64,000 bases of DNA from Proales similis (lineage: Eukaryota > Rotifera > Eurotatoria > Ploima > Proalidae), in the NCBI GenBank assembly GCA_019059635.1, contig JAGVRJ010000010.1:808501-872500 (forward strand), in the 5' to 3' direction. A model generated the notes under the pieces. That model had not been told where the DNA came from, ran no database searches, and was given only the letters and a program-made list of their open reading frames with translations. The position numbers and the translations under genes were made by a program. Of the stretch, positions 1 to 9,860 are shown in pieces. The first letter of the stretch is position 1. The number at the start of each line of letters is the position of its first letter.

Positions 1-2943
1 TTGAAGAGTCACAAGGTATTCACGCATTTTTCGTGTTATTCTATCTCCTTCATCTGAAGGCGTGATTTAGAACGAAATCGTTCATACGAAATCTCTTCAT
101 TGGTTGAAACAACTGCTTTTAACTTGCACAAGGAGAGACCTACTGAATTCGTCAAGTAAAACAAATTGGTTCGACTTGAAATTTGCCAGAAATTAAGAAT
201 GAATTTTCATAAGTTATAACAAGCGTCAATTTTGTAGAATCTACCCTAAAGGAACTCGTATATCCTCGGATAATTATATTCCACAGATTTATTGGAACGT
301 AGGCTGTCAGCTGGTTGCTCTCAACTTTCAAAGTTTCGGTAATCTATAAAAGACTTTTGCTCTTTCCATCAAACCGAAAACTTGTCATCCGTTAATTTTT
401 TTTAGATTTGGGTTTGCGTTTGAACCAAGGCAAATTCGAATATAACAACCGAACAGGATATATTCTAAAGCCCGAGATAATGCGAAGAGTTGAGTTAAAA
501 AAAGCGTTTGATCCGTTTGTTGAATCACCTCTAGATGGCGTGGTTGCTATTCGCTTAAAAATCAGAGTGAGTTAGTGTTTATTCTAAATATGGTATAATT
601 TAATTTTTTACATCTTTTATACTTAATAGCTCATCAGCGGAATATTTTTGAGCTGCTCTCGAAACGAACATGAAAGAAAGCTCGGCCACATAGTGACCAT
701 TGAGTTATTCGGACTTCCAGCTGATTCCATTCGTGGTCAAAAGGCCCATCGAGTTAAATCAATGAGCAGCAACACATTCAATGTTATTTATTCTGATTCT
801 GGCTTCACCTTTAAAAAAGTATTAATCGACAATCCTCTTTTTTAAGCTATCTATTTCTATCTCATTCTAATTTTCAAGATAATTCTACCTGAACTTGCTT
901 TGATGAATATTAGTGTATATGACGAACAAGGAAAATTGTTTGCTTATAGAGTACTGCCAATCGTCGGCTTGCGACCCGGTTATCGCTTCATAGGGCTTAG
1001 AAACGAAAACAATCAACCAATACATTTTTATTCATTATTCGTTCACATTCAGTTAAACGATTACGTTCCAGAGCAATATGAGGGTAAGTTTTCTGCTAAC
1101 GAGTTTTGAGGGCTGAGTTTTGAAGTAAAATAGAATTGGCGAATGCTTTGGTCAACCCCATCGACTATGTGATGAGTCTTACACAAAAGGAAGAAATGCT
1201 AAAGAAATTGGCCGATGAAAGCGAGGTAAATAAAAATCAACTCAACTAAGGATAGAAAATTCTCAAAAATCTCTTGATTTCTAAGATGGAGGAAAAAGTA
1301 GATATTGAAAAGCGAGTCAAAGATTCCTTGACTTTTCTAGAAAACAAACCCGCATTGAAACTTAACTCCGAACTGATAAACGAATCAAATATTAAATATC
1401 CTGCATCATCAATCGACTCAACTACGAAAACAACTTTCGCTAGTAAAACGGCAATTCCATCGGGTATATCTGGGCCAGTGATTCAGATGCTCACTGGCGG
1501 TGGCCAAAAAGAGAATAATTTTCTTACTGCCCCTCTGGAGTTCAGCGATAAATCTTTGTCGCTATTGAATACGAGAAAAAGCAGTCAAGACAGGCAGCAA
1601 GCTTTTGACAGCTCTTTTCTTCTTGTGTCTGCTCAATCAAGATCAAGTTCTATTTGCCTAAATGAAACCGACCCGTTAGATTTTAAAAAAATTGAAGTAG
1701 CTTCTCATTCGAAGCTTAATGGTAAGAATACAACACCACATTAATGACCTTCATTTTAATGGCCTTGGAAATTTTAATAGATCCCAGGTTGGTGGCTCCT
1801 TTCGAAATTGATAAATTCATCAACAGCAAATCGATGATTCTCTCAGTTCGAGTATTTGAGAAAAAAATAGAAAAAATGGAGCGAGATGCGAATAAGGTAA
1901 GTGAGGCTGAAGCTATTCATGGACAACTGAAGGTTAATTAAAATTTTAGAAAATCAATGAAATCGTTCAAACGTTGCACCTTGACCAAGAGAGACTGTCT
2001 TCTTCTTTTATCAAGCAGCAAACTAAACTTGAAAAGGAAAGAGATAAGCAATTAAAAAAAGGCATAAATGTAGACCTGAAACAGATGGACTGTCAAAATG
2101 AAATGCTGAGCACAGACTACAAGCGTCTATTAGAGAGCACCAAAGAAAAGTACATCAGCCACATGACGTCACTTTACCAGGAATGCTTCAAGGCCATAAA
2201 GGATACCAAACGTTCAGCCATCAAACAAGTAATTGTGTTGGCATTTTAAGTAAATCACAAAACTAAATGGTCGGGTTAGAAAGTGGACAAGCTAAATAAA
2301 TCAATCGAAGAATGCCGAACAAATCGATTAAAAGAATTAAAGAGGATTGCTGACAAAGAACTAGCAGATGTCAACAAAAATACCCACCAAATTATTAAGT
2401 TAAAAAAGAAGAGAGAAATGACCAGTGGAAAAAATAAAGATGAACTAAATCGGTAAGCCAGCTTTAGAATTTTCCAACCATTGAAATTAACAAATACTTT
2501 CCTACTTAAGCATTTTTCGTGAAATTGAAAAAGACGCTGTTGCATTCGCGGCGCGTGAGATTTCTCTGGTAAAAAAAAACAAGAAAAAAACTTCTTTTGA
2601 ACTTATTCGCATTTGATTCGGTTTGAAAGATCAGCGAATTAAAAGATCAAAAGCAAATTCTAATACAGAAACAGTTTAGCACAGCCTTAGAACACCTAAA
2701 AGAGCTTGAATCCGAGGTTTGCTCGATGGAATTTTTTATAAAATACTAGATAAGAGTTAATTTAAAAAGGAGTTGCGAATGTTCGAGAACGAAATCGACG
2801 CCAAGTTGGAGCAAAAACAAGACGAGTTTAAAAGAATAGTTCACAAACGAAATGATCAAGTCAAGCAGCCAGAGAAAGAAACGATGCCTCCGGTAGAGAA
2901 TGATTGTTCTGATTCTGATGGATGTCAAACTACCTACCTTTAA
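1..2943 (+). CDS. Phospholipase C-beta, C-terminal part (5' end outside window)
   Basis: Fourteen exons join in phase to give the last 730 residues: 1-15, 71-155, 214-338, 406-566, 630-818, 879-1083, 1134-1225, 1286-1721, 1781-1896, 1950-2228, 2280-2452, 2511-2568, 2630-2716 and 2770-2943. Seen: the end of the Y half of the catalytic barrel ([24 protein letters not shown]), then a C2 domain ([30 protein letters not shown]), a low-complexity linker, and a long charged coiled coil. Family knowledge: PLC-beta cleaves PIP2 to IP3 and diacylglycerol at the membrane under Gq control, and the coiled coil binds G-alpha-q. The protein ends in TYL, which fits a class I PDZ ligand. A poly(A) signal lies at 2993-2998. 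Which PLC-beta subtype this is cannot be decided without the N-terminal half. Confidence 0.93.
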
Positions 2944-3445
2944 ACCGAGAGCGTTCTAAACATTTTTTTAAAGTTAAAATTAGTGGTTTAATAATAAAGA
3001 TAAACTATTTCGACTGGTAATGCGACCATTTTTGCAGCAATCGATAAATCGATTTTTAGAGAAAATGTTTTTGCTTGAAGGGAAGAGTTTCTCTCAAAGA
3101 CGATATTGCCAAAAATGTTTGCTTTCATGTCTAAATTTCACTTGTTTTCTTTATTTGCTCAAGCCAACCAGTCTGAACAAAATTGAGCAGCGAGCATAAA
3201 CGCGGTAAAAAGTAAAAAATAGCGCATGGTTAAGACCGTGAAAACAACTCGATCGATTTCGGCTGCTAATAAAATTTTTATGATTTCCGTTTTGTTGACG
3301 CTCTGGTTTCTGCTAGAAGATTTCCAAGTCTGCATAGAAAAAGGCTTACTCTGTAGTCAGGCGAGCTGCCGCTTATATGATGTATAAGAGTTAAACGTTG
3401 ACGCTTAAACGAACCTTATTCAGAGTTCAGTTGGAAAAAGGAACC
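2944..3445. other. Intergenic, PLC-beta to C-type lectin/EGF gene
   Basis: About 500 bases of AT-rich sequence. It holds the PLC-beta 3' end with AATAAA at 2993-2998 and presumably the promoter and 5' UTR of the next gene. No open frame or RNA gene was recognised. Confidence 0.6.
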
Positions 3446-4650
3446 ATGAAACTTTTAGCAATTTCAATAGGCTTAGTGGTAATGGGACTGGGTCAAACCA
3501 GCGACTACGTTGGTAATTATTCATTTACCTTGCATGAACTGGCATGATCAAGTTAACTCGCTACCAAAGCTTCTCTGAGTGGCTGTCCCGTTGACTATAA
3601 ACGAATTAACAACGGGTGCTATAAGATTTTTGAGACAAGCATCAAGAACGTTTCAGAAGCAGAAAACTTGTGCGAAAACGAAGTGGTTACACCGGCCGGA
3701 ACAATTACTCACTTACTCTCATTTGAGTCGCTTGCCGAGACAATATCTTTAGCACTCTGGCTCAAAGGTAAATCTTCACCTGAATGCTTAATAACTTAAA
3801 TCAAACATGATTGATTAAAGGCAAAAGTATTACTAACAATTTTTACATGGATGGTGTATTGGGTGCTGACGGAATTCGTCGATGGTCTTGGAATGGCTAC
3901 ACTTATGCCAGTTTTGGACATTTAAAAGAAACATTCGAAAATGAAAAGTACACTTTGTTGCATTACAATTCAAGCAACTTATACGAGATACAAGATAACG
4001 ATGGAACAACGGAACTCTACCATATTTGCGAAGCCCAAGTGCCTTGTGCCCCTGCTGACAACAAATGTTTGAACAACGGTACATGTTACGTGAATAGTGG
4101 ACGAGTTCTCTGCATCTGTCCGCCTGGGTTTCAGGGAGTGCTGTGCGAGATTCAAATTGACAATTGTTTAAGCGTGCCATGCCTTCATGGAGGCACATGC
4201 AACAATCTAGTAAATGACTATAGTTGTTCGTGTACCAAGTATTATGAGGGCGAAAACTGTGAAAACGGTAACTGTTTCAAATATTATTACAGGTTAAATT
4301 AAATTTTGAGCAAAACAAATGAAAAAGAAATCGGTTTCAAATTCCAGGCGGCACGAACTGTAACACTTTCAGTTGCGGTAGCTTTCGTTGGAATCGCCCT
4401 GACAATGCTTTGTCTTATGGACTTGCCGTGGAGCTCTATAAAAAGCTTTATGGGAAAAGGCGAAGCAAAAGTGGAGAAAAATAATGAAAAGGAGAAGGCA
4501 GACAAAGAGCCAGAAAAGGAAGAGCCGGCCTACAAACCAGACCCGAAACGTCTGATTAACAGTGAAGAAGAAATGCTGCGACGATTTAAGGAGGTTCTTT
4601 CACAGAACAATACTCGGAGAGCGCCGACGGCCAGTGTCATTTCTCCCTAA
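3446..4650 (+). CDS. Type I membrane protein: C-type-lectin-like domain, two EGF repeats, one transmembrane segment
   Basis: Four exons (3446-3512, 3570-3767, 3821-4267, 4328-4650) encode 344 residues. Domains in order: a signal peptide (about 1-17); a C-type-lectin-like domain from CP..Y..GCYKIF, through AENLCE, to YHICE (about 27-150); two EGF modules with six cysteines each, ending CICPPGFQGVLCE and CSCTKYYEGENCE; a hydrophobic segment (TLSVAVAFVGIALTMLCL); and a charged cytoplasmic tail of about 75 residues rich in K and E. The last acceptor (after 4327) was chosen because it alone keeps the transmembrane frame open. The lectin domain lacks the EPN/QPD and WND sugar/calcium motifs, so classical calcium-dependent sugar binding is unlikely. 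Likely role (inferred): cell-surface adhesion or recognition. I do not recognise a named ortholog. Confidence 0.85.
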
Positions 4651-5144
4651 ATCAAATAACCAATTTATGACGAACGCCAACTAGAGACTCCTTATTTAAT
4701 CGAGTTCAATTTGATGTGCGTGATTCTATTTAGGTTGGAAATTTAGTCAAAACTTTCAAGCATTGCCTTTTTTAATTTTGTCGTCGTTTGGAATAAAATG
4801 AATGAAAATCATTGAAACTAGTCAGGGAAGTTTAATCTTCGGACAAGAACAAGTCACGTTAAGTGAGAAATAAATTAAAATAATAAATCACATTCAAATT
4901 AGCATTCAATAAACCTTTCTAGCTTCTTTTACACTCCTCTCTCTCTCTCTCTCTCTTTAAAACCTTGTTACGGTAAGAAGCAGCACATGTGCTTGAGTTT
5001 GGGTTTAATCAAGAATGATACCGAGCCTTATGGTCTAATATAACGGCGTTAAATTGATTTAAATCAAGACATCTTGGATTATTTGATCATTAAAATCTTA
5101 TCCAGCTATTGTAAATCAAAAAAACCCTTTTCAGCGACTTGACT
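4651..5144. other. Intergenic with (CT)n tract
   Basis: It contains AATAAA at 4792-4797, probably for the upstream gene, and a CT dinucleotide tract. A pyrimidine-rich AG (5133-5134) stands ten bases before the next start codon. Nothing else was recognised. Confidence 0.6.
4937..4956. repeat. CT microsatellite, about 10 units
   Basis: An uninterrupted CT dinucleotide run lies in the gap upstream of the NPAT-like gene. It is a simple repeat. A GAGA-factor-like role is possible but nothing here supports one. Confidence 0.9.
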
Positions 5145-6235
5145 ATGATTCGGCTTTTACCTTCTGAAATAGCTCGACTGATTTTAAGTAAGTAATTTTA
5201 GTTTATTTAAAACTTTTATTAGGTTCCATCCCGCCTATCTGACGGGCATTAAAATGCTTCAAAAGACTACCTCGAGGAAGAAAATTTGCAAGCCACAAGA
5301 GAAGTGTTTTTGAATGAATGCAAACACCTTCAAGAATACAAAGCATATATTGAACGAGGAATTATTTTACCAAGCACAATACATGGTCGAACTTTAGCAG
5401 ATTTCCTTCAAATTGAAATCAGAGGTGAGTTTTCACACTAATGATTATAAATGCAATTATTAAAAGATAGCCTGCAGAAAACGATGAGGAAAAACAATCG
5501 GTTTACGTTCAAGCAAATTTATCTGACGACACGAGTTCACTAAGCTTATCGAGTGGACCTCGAAGTTCTGAGATTAAGCCTTATCACGATACATCATCCA
5601 ACAGCCCAATCGTTAATAGCGCTTTCGAACAACTTGAGACCAATTTCGACAAACAGGTCAATTTATTTACAGCAAACGGCGAAATTCAGTTCGACTTTTC
5701 CAAGGCAGATGCAAACGAGACATTTGCCGAACTCGATTCATTAGGTGAATGGGCCTACACGCCAAATTCAGAGCAGAGCCCGGTTATTATCTTACCAAGT
5801 TCGAGTAGTAATTGCACCAAGTCCGCGTTGTCAATTGATAGAGGCCTAGAAAATGCGAATTATTCTAGTCCACGAAAGAGAATGAAAATTCTTATAGGGC
5901 GAAACGTGGATAAGGTACCCAAGTTGAGTGTCTCGACTCTGCATCGCGAATTGAATTCCATAATAGACGACGCTAAAAATTTGCTCAGCCAAGATGAGCA
6001 ACAAGCACAACCGCGAGTCGCATCCCCGGCAAGTTCAATTCCGGTGCCGATTGCACCCAATACCCTTGCCTCAGTTTATCAAAATCAATATGGGCAGCAT
6101 GGCCTCGATAGTGGACAAAGGCTTGGTGATGTGTCAAACAGAGCGAGCAGTAAGCCTATAAAGAGAAAGCGAGTGTACAATAGAATCACTCCAACTATCC
6201 GAGCCATGTTTGAAAGCAATCGCACCCCAAGATAA
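5145..6235 (+). CDS. NPAT-like LisH-domain protein (short)
   Basis: Three exons (5145-5187, 5266-5424, 5478-6235) encode 319 residues. The first 70 residues resemble the N terminus of vertebrate NPAT: LPSEIARLIL, NYLEEENLQATREVFL, HLQEYKAYIERGI, then LADFLQIEI. This is a LisH motif with NPAT-type flanks. The rest is low in complexity, rich in Ser, Asn and Asp, with an acidic/serine stretch and a basic patch near the C terminus (KPIKRKR, at about 291-297). Family knowledge: NPAT (Mxc in Drosophila) is the cyclin E-CDK2 substrate that activates replication-dependent histone genes in histone locus bodies. The protein is several times shorter than the vertebrate and fly proteins. Two TP sites in the last 30 residues (ITPTIR, RTPR) could be CDK targets (inference). 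AATAAA at 6323-6328. Confidence 0.78.
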
Positions 6236-6714
6236 TTATCACCAAACCTCTCGATTCACATTCCTGGACCAGCTTGCACAAAATTATTTCCTTATATCAA
6301 TATTCGATTGTGTACGTGTGTAAATAAAACGTTTTGGATTTACTTTTGTTTTTGCCAAATTTTATTGCAACACTGCTTCTAGAGATGTTTGAAATAATTA
6401 AGCTAACTAGAGTCAAACATGAGACTTGGTTTAATAGGGCAATGCTAACCAAAATCGAATAGATGCTCAAGGCGAATAGATTAGAACTTAAAATCTGCCC
6501 ATTCAATGAGTTTTATTCGTTGGCTTTAAGAAATTTATTTAACAAAAGAAATTGATGCACCCACTCTATTTGCTAGTCAGCAAATAGAATAGGCCAAGCC
6601 GATGTGAGACTTATTAAGTTATTTATGTTTAACTAACAGATAAAAAATCGAAGAGATTTTAAAGAAAATTCAGTATGAAGGATGAATGAGAAAAATAATA
6701 AAAAAGTAGAAATA
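6236..6714. other. Intergenic between convergent NPAT-like and alpha-catenin genes
   Basis: It holds both 3' ends: AATAAA at 6323-6328 for the plus-strand gene, and TTTATT at 6534-6539, which reads AATAAA on the minus strand. Nothing else was seen. Confidence 0.65.
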
Positions 6715-9405
6715 TTACGCCTGGAATTCGCTTAATTCGTGAAGAGGCTGAACCCGTTTCTTTTGAGTGGCCTTGCGAACACGAGCCGAGACGTCTTGGG
6801 GTTTTGGATTGAGCACAAGTGGCTTTTTTTGGGGTGCTTTCATCTTCCATTGCACAATAGGTATATTGCGGCCGCTTTTGCTCGTATATTTGGTGGAGGC
6901 CACATAAGAAGCCTTAACAACTGACACCACTGCGGTCATCAAGTTCTTGGCCGATATAATCAAAGAAGTGGCACTATCAAGTCCGGTTATTATAGGCTCG
7001 CCGCTTACGTCAATCACATTGGCTTTCACTTTGCTAGCTATGTTGAGTTGATTGCAAAATAGAGGAATTGGTTTTAGATAAGCGTCAAGCTCTCGCTTGG
7101 ATTGCGATTCAGGGCAGTCTTCGGCTATCTCTCTAGCGAGTTTGTCAAGTTTAGCACCGCATTCAGATATTTTCTTCGCAGCATTTATTATATCCATAGT
7201 TGTTTTGAGAGGTCCGCGACCACGAGTGAAATCAGTCATCTCCATCATTATCACACACATTTGCTTGGCCAGGACAATTATATCATTTCCTTTATCATCC
7301 CACTTTAGAACCTCGCGATCAAAGTTTCGCTTCTCTTGTCTAAATGACTCGAGCTGCTTTTGAATCTGTTCGCGCTGTTCTTCAGGTATTCCTTGCAATT
7401 GATCATCTTTTACGGGCTCTGGCTCGTCTTCTACTTGATAATTGTAATCCTCATAGGATCCTCCCTTGGAAACTGGATCTGAATCTTCCAGCTCCTCATC
7501 TTGTTCATCGACACCATGCATGTTGAGCAGCAGAACCACGTTTCTCAAGTCATGCACTCCATCATACACAGCTCTACATGCCTCAATTAGACTGTTATCG
7601 TCTGACTCGGTCTGCAACGCTTTGTCGATCGTGCGCCCGAAATTAGGCAAGAACTGCTGCTCGAGTATATTTGCTGTCCTCAATATTTGCTCAATAAGGT
7701 CATCCGGCTCGAAAAGATCCGTCTCTGCCCTGACTATTTGGCACAGATGAGCAACTCTGCCTCGTATTCTAGTTGCCGATTGACTCACGAGATCATTCTG
7801 ATGCTCGCGAAAGCCCATTACGCATTGATTTAGATCATCCAAGATGTGATTCTCGCAAACAGACAGAAATTCGTTAACCTTGACAATGCTATCGACGGTC
7901 TCAACTAGTAGTGCCACCAAACTTAACCAGGCATCACGATAGCCTTGTAAATTCTCCAGAGCAACTTTTGAGCTCTTACGGGCGCCCAGAATTCGAACAG
8001 CGCTAATAAATTGGGGAGATAGGCGCTGTAGTTGAACAGCGCTCATACGAACTAGCTTGATTCCTTCAACGTTGCTGGACATCGAGCAGGCCATAGAACT
8101 GACCTCAAACAGTTTGTCTGCATATTCTGCAAAAGCTTGAATATATTCATCCAACAATGCTTCGTTAGCCTGGTTGTCCGCTGCAGCGTTGAAGAGCGCT
8201 TCTACAGGCTGTTCAATATCAATAAAATAGTCACTAACATGATCGATAACAGCCTTTCGAAGGTGCTTCCGAAGATTTCTAGTTAATTTGGTCATGTCGT
8301 TTGTTGCTTGCTCTATTTCTTCCGTAGTGGCACTTGTTGGATTACTTGCATATGCATTTAACAAATCTTGCAAAGCTTGTCTCAACACGTTGCATTCATT
8401 AACTATTCGATCACGTCGATTAGGTCGCGTCGATTCCGAATCAGCCATAAGTGCTACGGCACTGATTATTTTCTCAAGTTCGCTTTCCAAGCGCGGTCGC
8501 ATGCTAGCCTCGTCGAATCGAGCCGGGCTGATGCTTATCACTTGTCTGTCAAGCTGGTCTAAGGCAACGTTAAGACTTGCAGATTGATCGTACAGACGAG
8601 TGCTTAGACAGTTATCAGGATCAAGTTCATTGTGAGCGATAGCCTCCACAGTACCAATAGATTCGTGAAGCTCTTCATAAAGCTTTTCATGATTTGTTTG
8701 AGCCAGACTTAGTTCTGGATGTCTGATGAGGGTTTTGGATGCCGTGAAAAGCCTGACCGTTCTTTGGTATATAGCGCATCTAGCCGCGGCTAATTCGTCG
8801 CTTAGACGAACGTCACAAAGCCCGAGCTGTTTTTGCAACGCCAGTCTTTGGAGAGTGCTTGTATTCTGAACATATAACTTGAAATGATGACTCAGTTCGT
8901 CTTGATTGTTGGATGCCTTTAGGCTGGCAAGGTCGCGCCTGATAAGTTGGATACAGTCTTCCAAGTTTCTAAGATCTATGAATTCGGCTAACTGAAGGAG
9001 ACCTGCTGTGCTTTCCACCAGTTGCTTCGACTTAAAAACGAGATCAGAACGCTTGGCTATTGACATCGGCTGGGTCGCAAAATCGCGGGCGCTTCCAATA
9101 CTCTCGGAGCCGAGCTGTTCGAATTGTTGAATACATTGAGCCAATTGATCTCTGTACTCATTCGACTCTGGTACCAGTTGGACTGCTTCCTCGGATAGAG
9201 AAGAGATTGAATTAACTAAAGTTTCAACGAGAATGTTCAGTCGTTTTGACTTGAATTCTTGATTGCTTTTGTTCGATTTTTGAGAAATGGACGCAGACGA
9301 ATCGAGTGAAATGTTATTCAACTGATCGATTAACGGATACAGAATACGTTCAACTGTTCCCGTCTGAGAAGTGAATGCCAAATTTATGGATCCCTCGTTG
9401 ACCAT
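6715..9405 (-). CDS. Alpha-catenin
   Basis: A single uninterrupted frame encodes 896 residues, against about 906 for vertebrate alpha-E-catenin. It aligns from end to end: GSINLAF..T.TVERIL at the N terminus (beta-catenin-binding VH1), ALMADSESTRPNRRDRIV and QLRKAVIDHVSD-like helices in the middle, then the highly conserved C-terminal vinculin-tail region (KWDDKGNDIIVLAKQMC, MMEMTDFTRG, KASYVASTKY, WKMKAPQKKPL) and a final ALSEFKA-like LHELSEFQA. Role: it links cadherin-beta-catenin complexes to actin at adherens junctions. The start chosen is the first ATG; the two codons just upstream are TTG, and a T-rich acceptor-like AG sits about 12 bases before the ATG. The lack of introns is odd beside the intron-rich neighbours. 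Confidence 0.96.
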   Translation of the reverse strand: MVNEGSINLAFTSQTGTVERILYPLIDQLNNISLDSSASISQKSNKSNQEFKSKRLNILVETLVNSISSLSEEAVQLVPESNEYRDQLAQCIQQFEQLGSESIGSARDFATQPMSIAKRSDLVFKSKQLVESTAGLLQLAEFIDLRNLEDCIQLIRRDLASLKASNNQDELSHHFKLYVQNTSTLQRLALQKQLGLCDVRLSDELAAARCAIYQRTVRLFTASKTLIRHPELSLAQTNHEKLYEELHESIGTVEAIAHNELDPDNCLSTRLYDQSASLNVALDQLDRQVISISPARFDEASMRPRLESELEKIISAVALMADSESTRPNRRDRIVNECNVLRQALQDLLNAYASNPTSATTEEIEQATNDMTKLTRNLRKHLRKAVIDHVSDYFIDIEQPVEALFNAAADNQANEALLDEYIQAFAEYADKLFEVSSMACSMSSNVEGIKLVRMSAVQLQRLSPQFISAVRILGARKSSKVALENLQGYRDAWLSLVALLVETVDSIVKVNEFLSVCENHILDDLNQCVMGFREHQNDLVSQSATRIRGRVAHLCQIVRAETDLFEPDDLIEQILRTANILEQQFLPNFGRTIDKALQTESDDNSLIEACRAVYDGVHDLRNVVLLLNMHGVDEQDEELEDSDPVSKGGSYEDYNYQVEDEPEPVKDDQLQGIPEEQREQIQKQLESFRQEKRNFDREVLKWDDKGNDIIVLAKQMCVIMMEMTDFTRGRGPLKTTMDIINAAKKISECGAKLDKLAREIAEDCPESQSKRELDAYLKPIPLFCNQLNIASKVKANVIDVSGEPIITGLDSATSLIISAKNLMTAVVSVVKASYVASTKYTSKSGRNIPIVQWKMKAPQKKPLVLNPKPQDVSARVRKATQKKRVQPLHELSEFQA

Positions 9406-9860
9406 TTCCAACAAATCTAAATTTCAAGACTAAAATTATTAGGCTTGCTTAAATTAAGAAAAGCGTGATATTGGTTCACTGGCAAGAAAATCACTCTTGG
9501 GAGGCTATTGCTGGAAGGCAGCTGCCACGACCCCGAATCCATAATTCTTCGGCCGGCCATTGATCATAAATAAACAGAATTATAGGCTCGGACGTACGAG
9601 GGCATATGCGTGATCACAAGTTAAATTATGAGGGACGGTGGTCGATCCGATTCATAAAAAACTTTCATTAATAGAGGAATAATAATAGCCAATAGGGCTA
9701 TTTAATGATGCTATGATTTTTTTGGTCTACCAATTAACCGTGTTATATCTTAAAGACTGAAAAAAGACTAAGAAAATAAATAAATCCAAATTCTTGTTCA
9801 ACAACCTTTATTAAAACTGTTCTGTATAATAACCACATGCTCGGATAAGCTTTTTTTCTA
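9406..9860. other. Intergenic, between two minus-strand genes
   Basis: It contains the alpha-catenin 5' region and the ENPP-like 3' end (TTTATT at 9807-9812, AATAAA on the minus strand). No gene was recognised. Confidence 0.6.
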
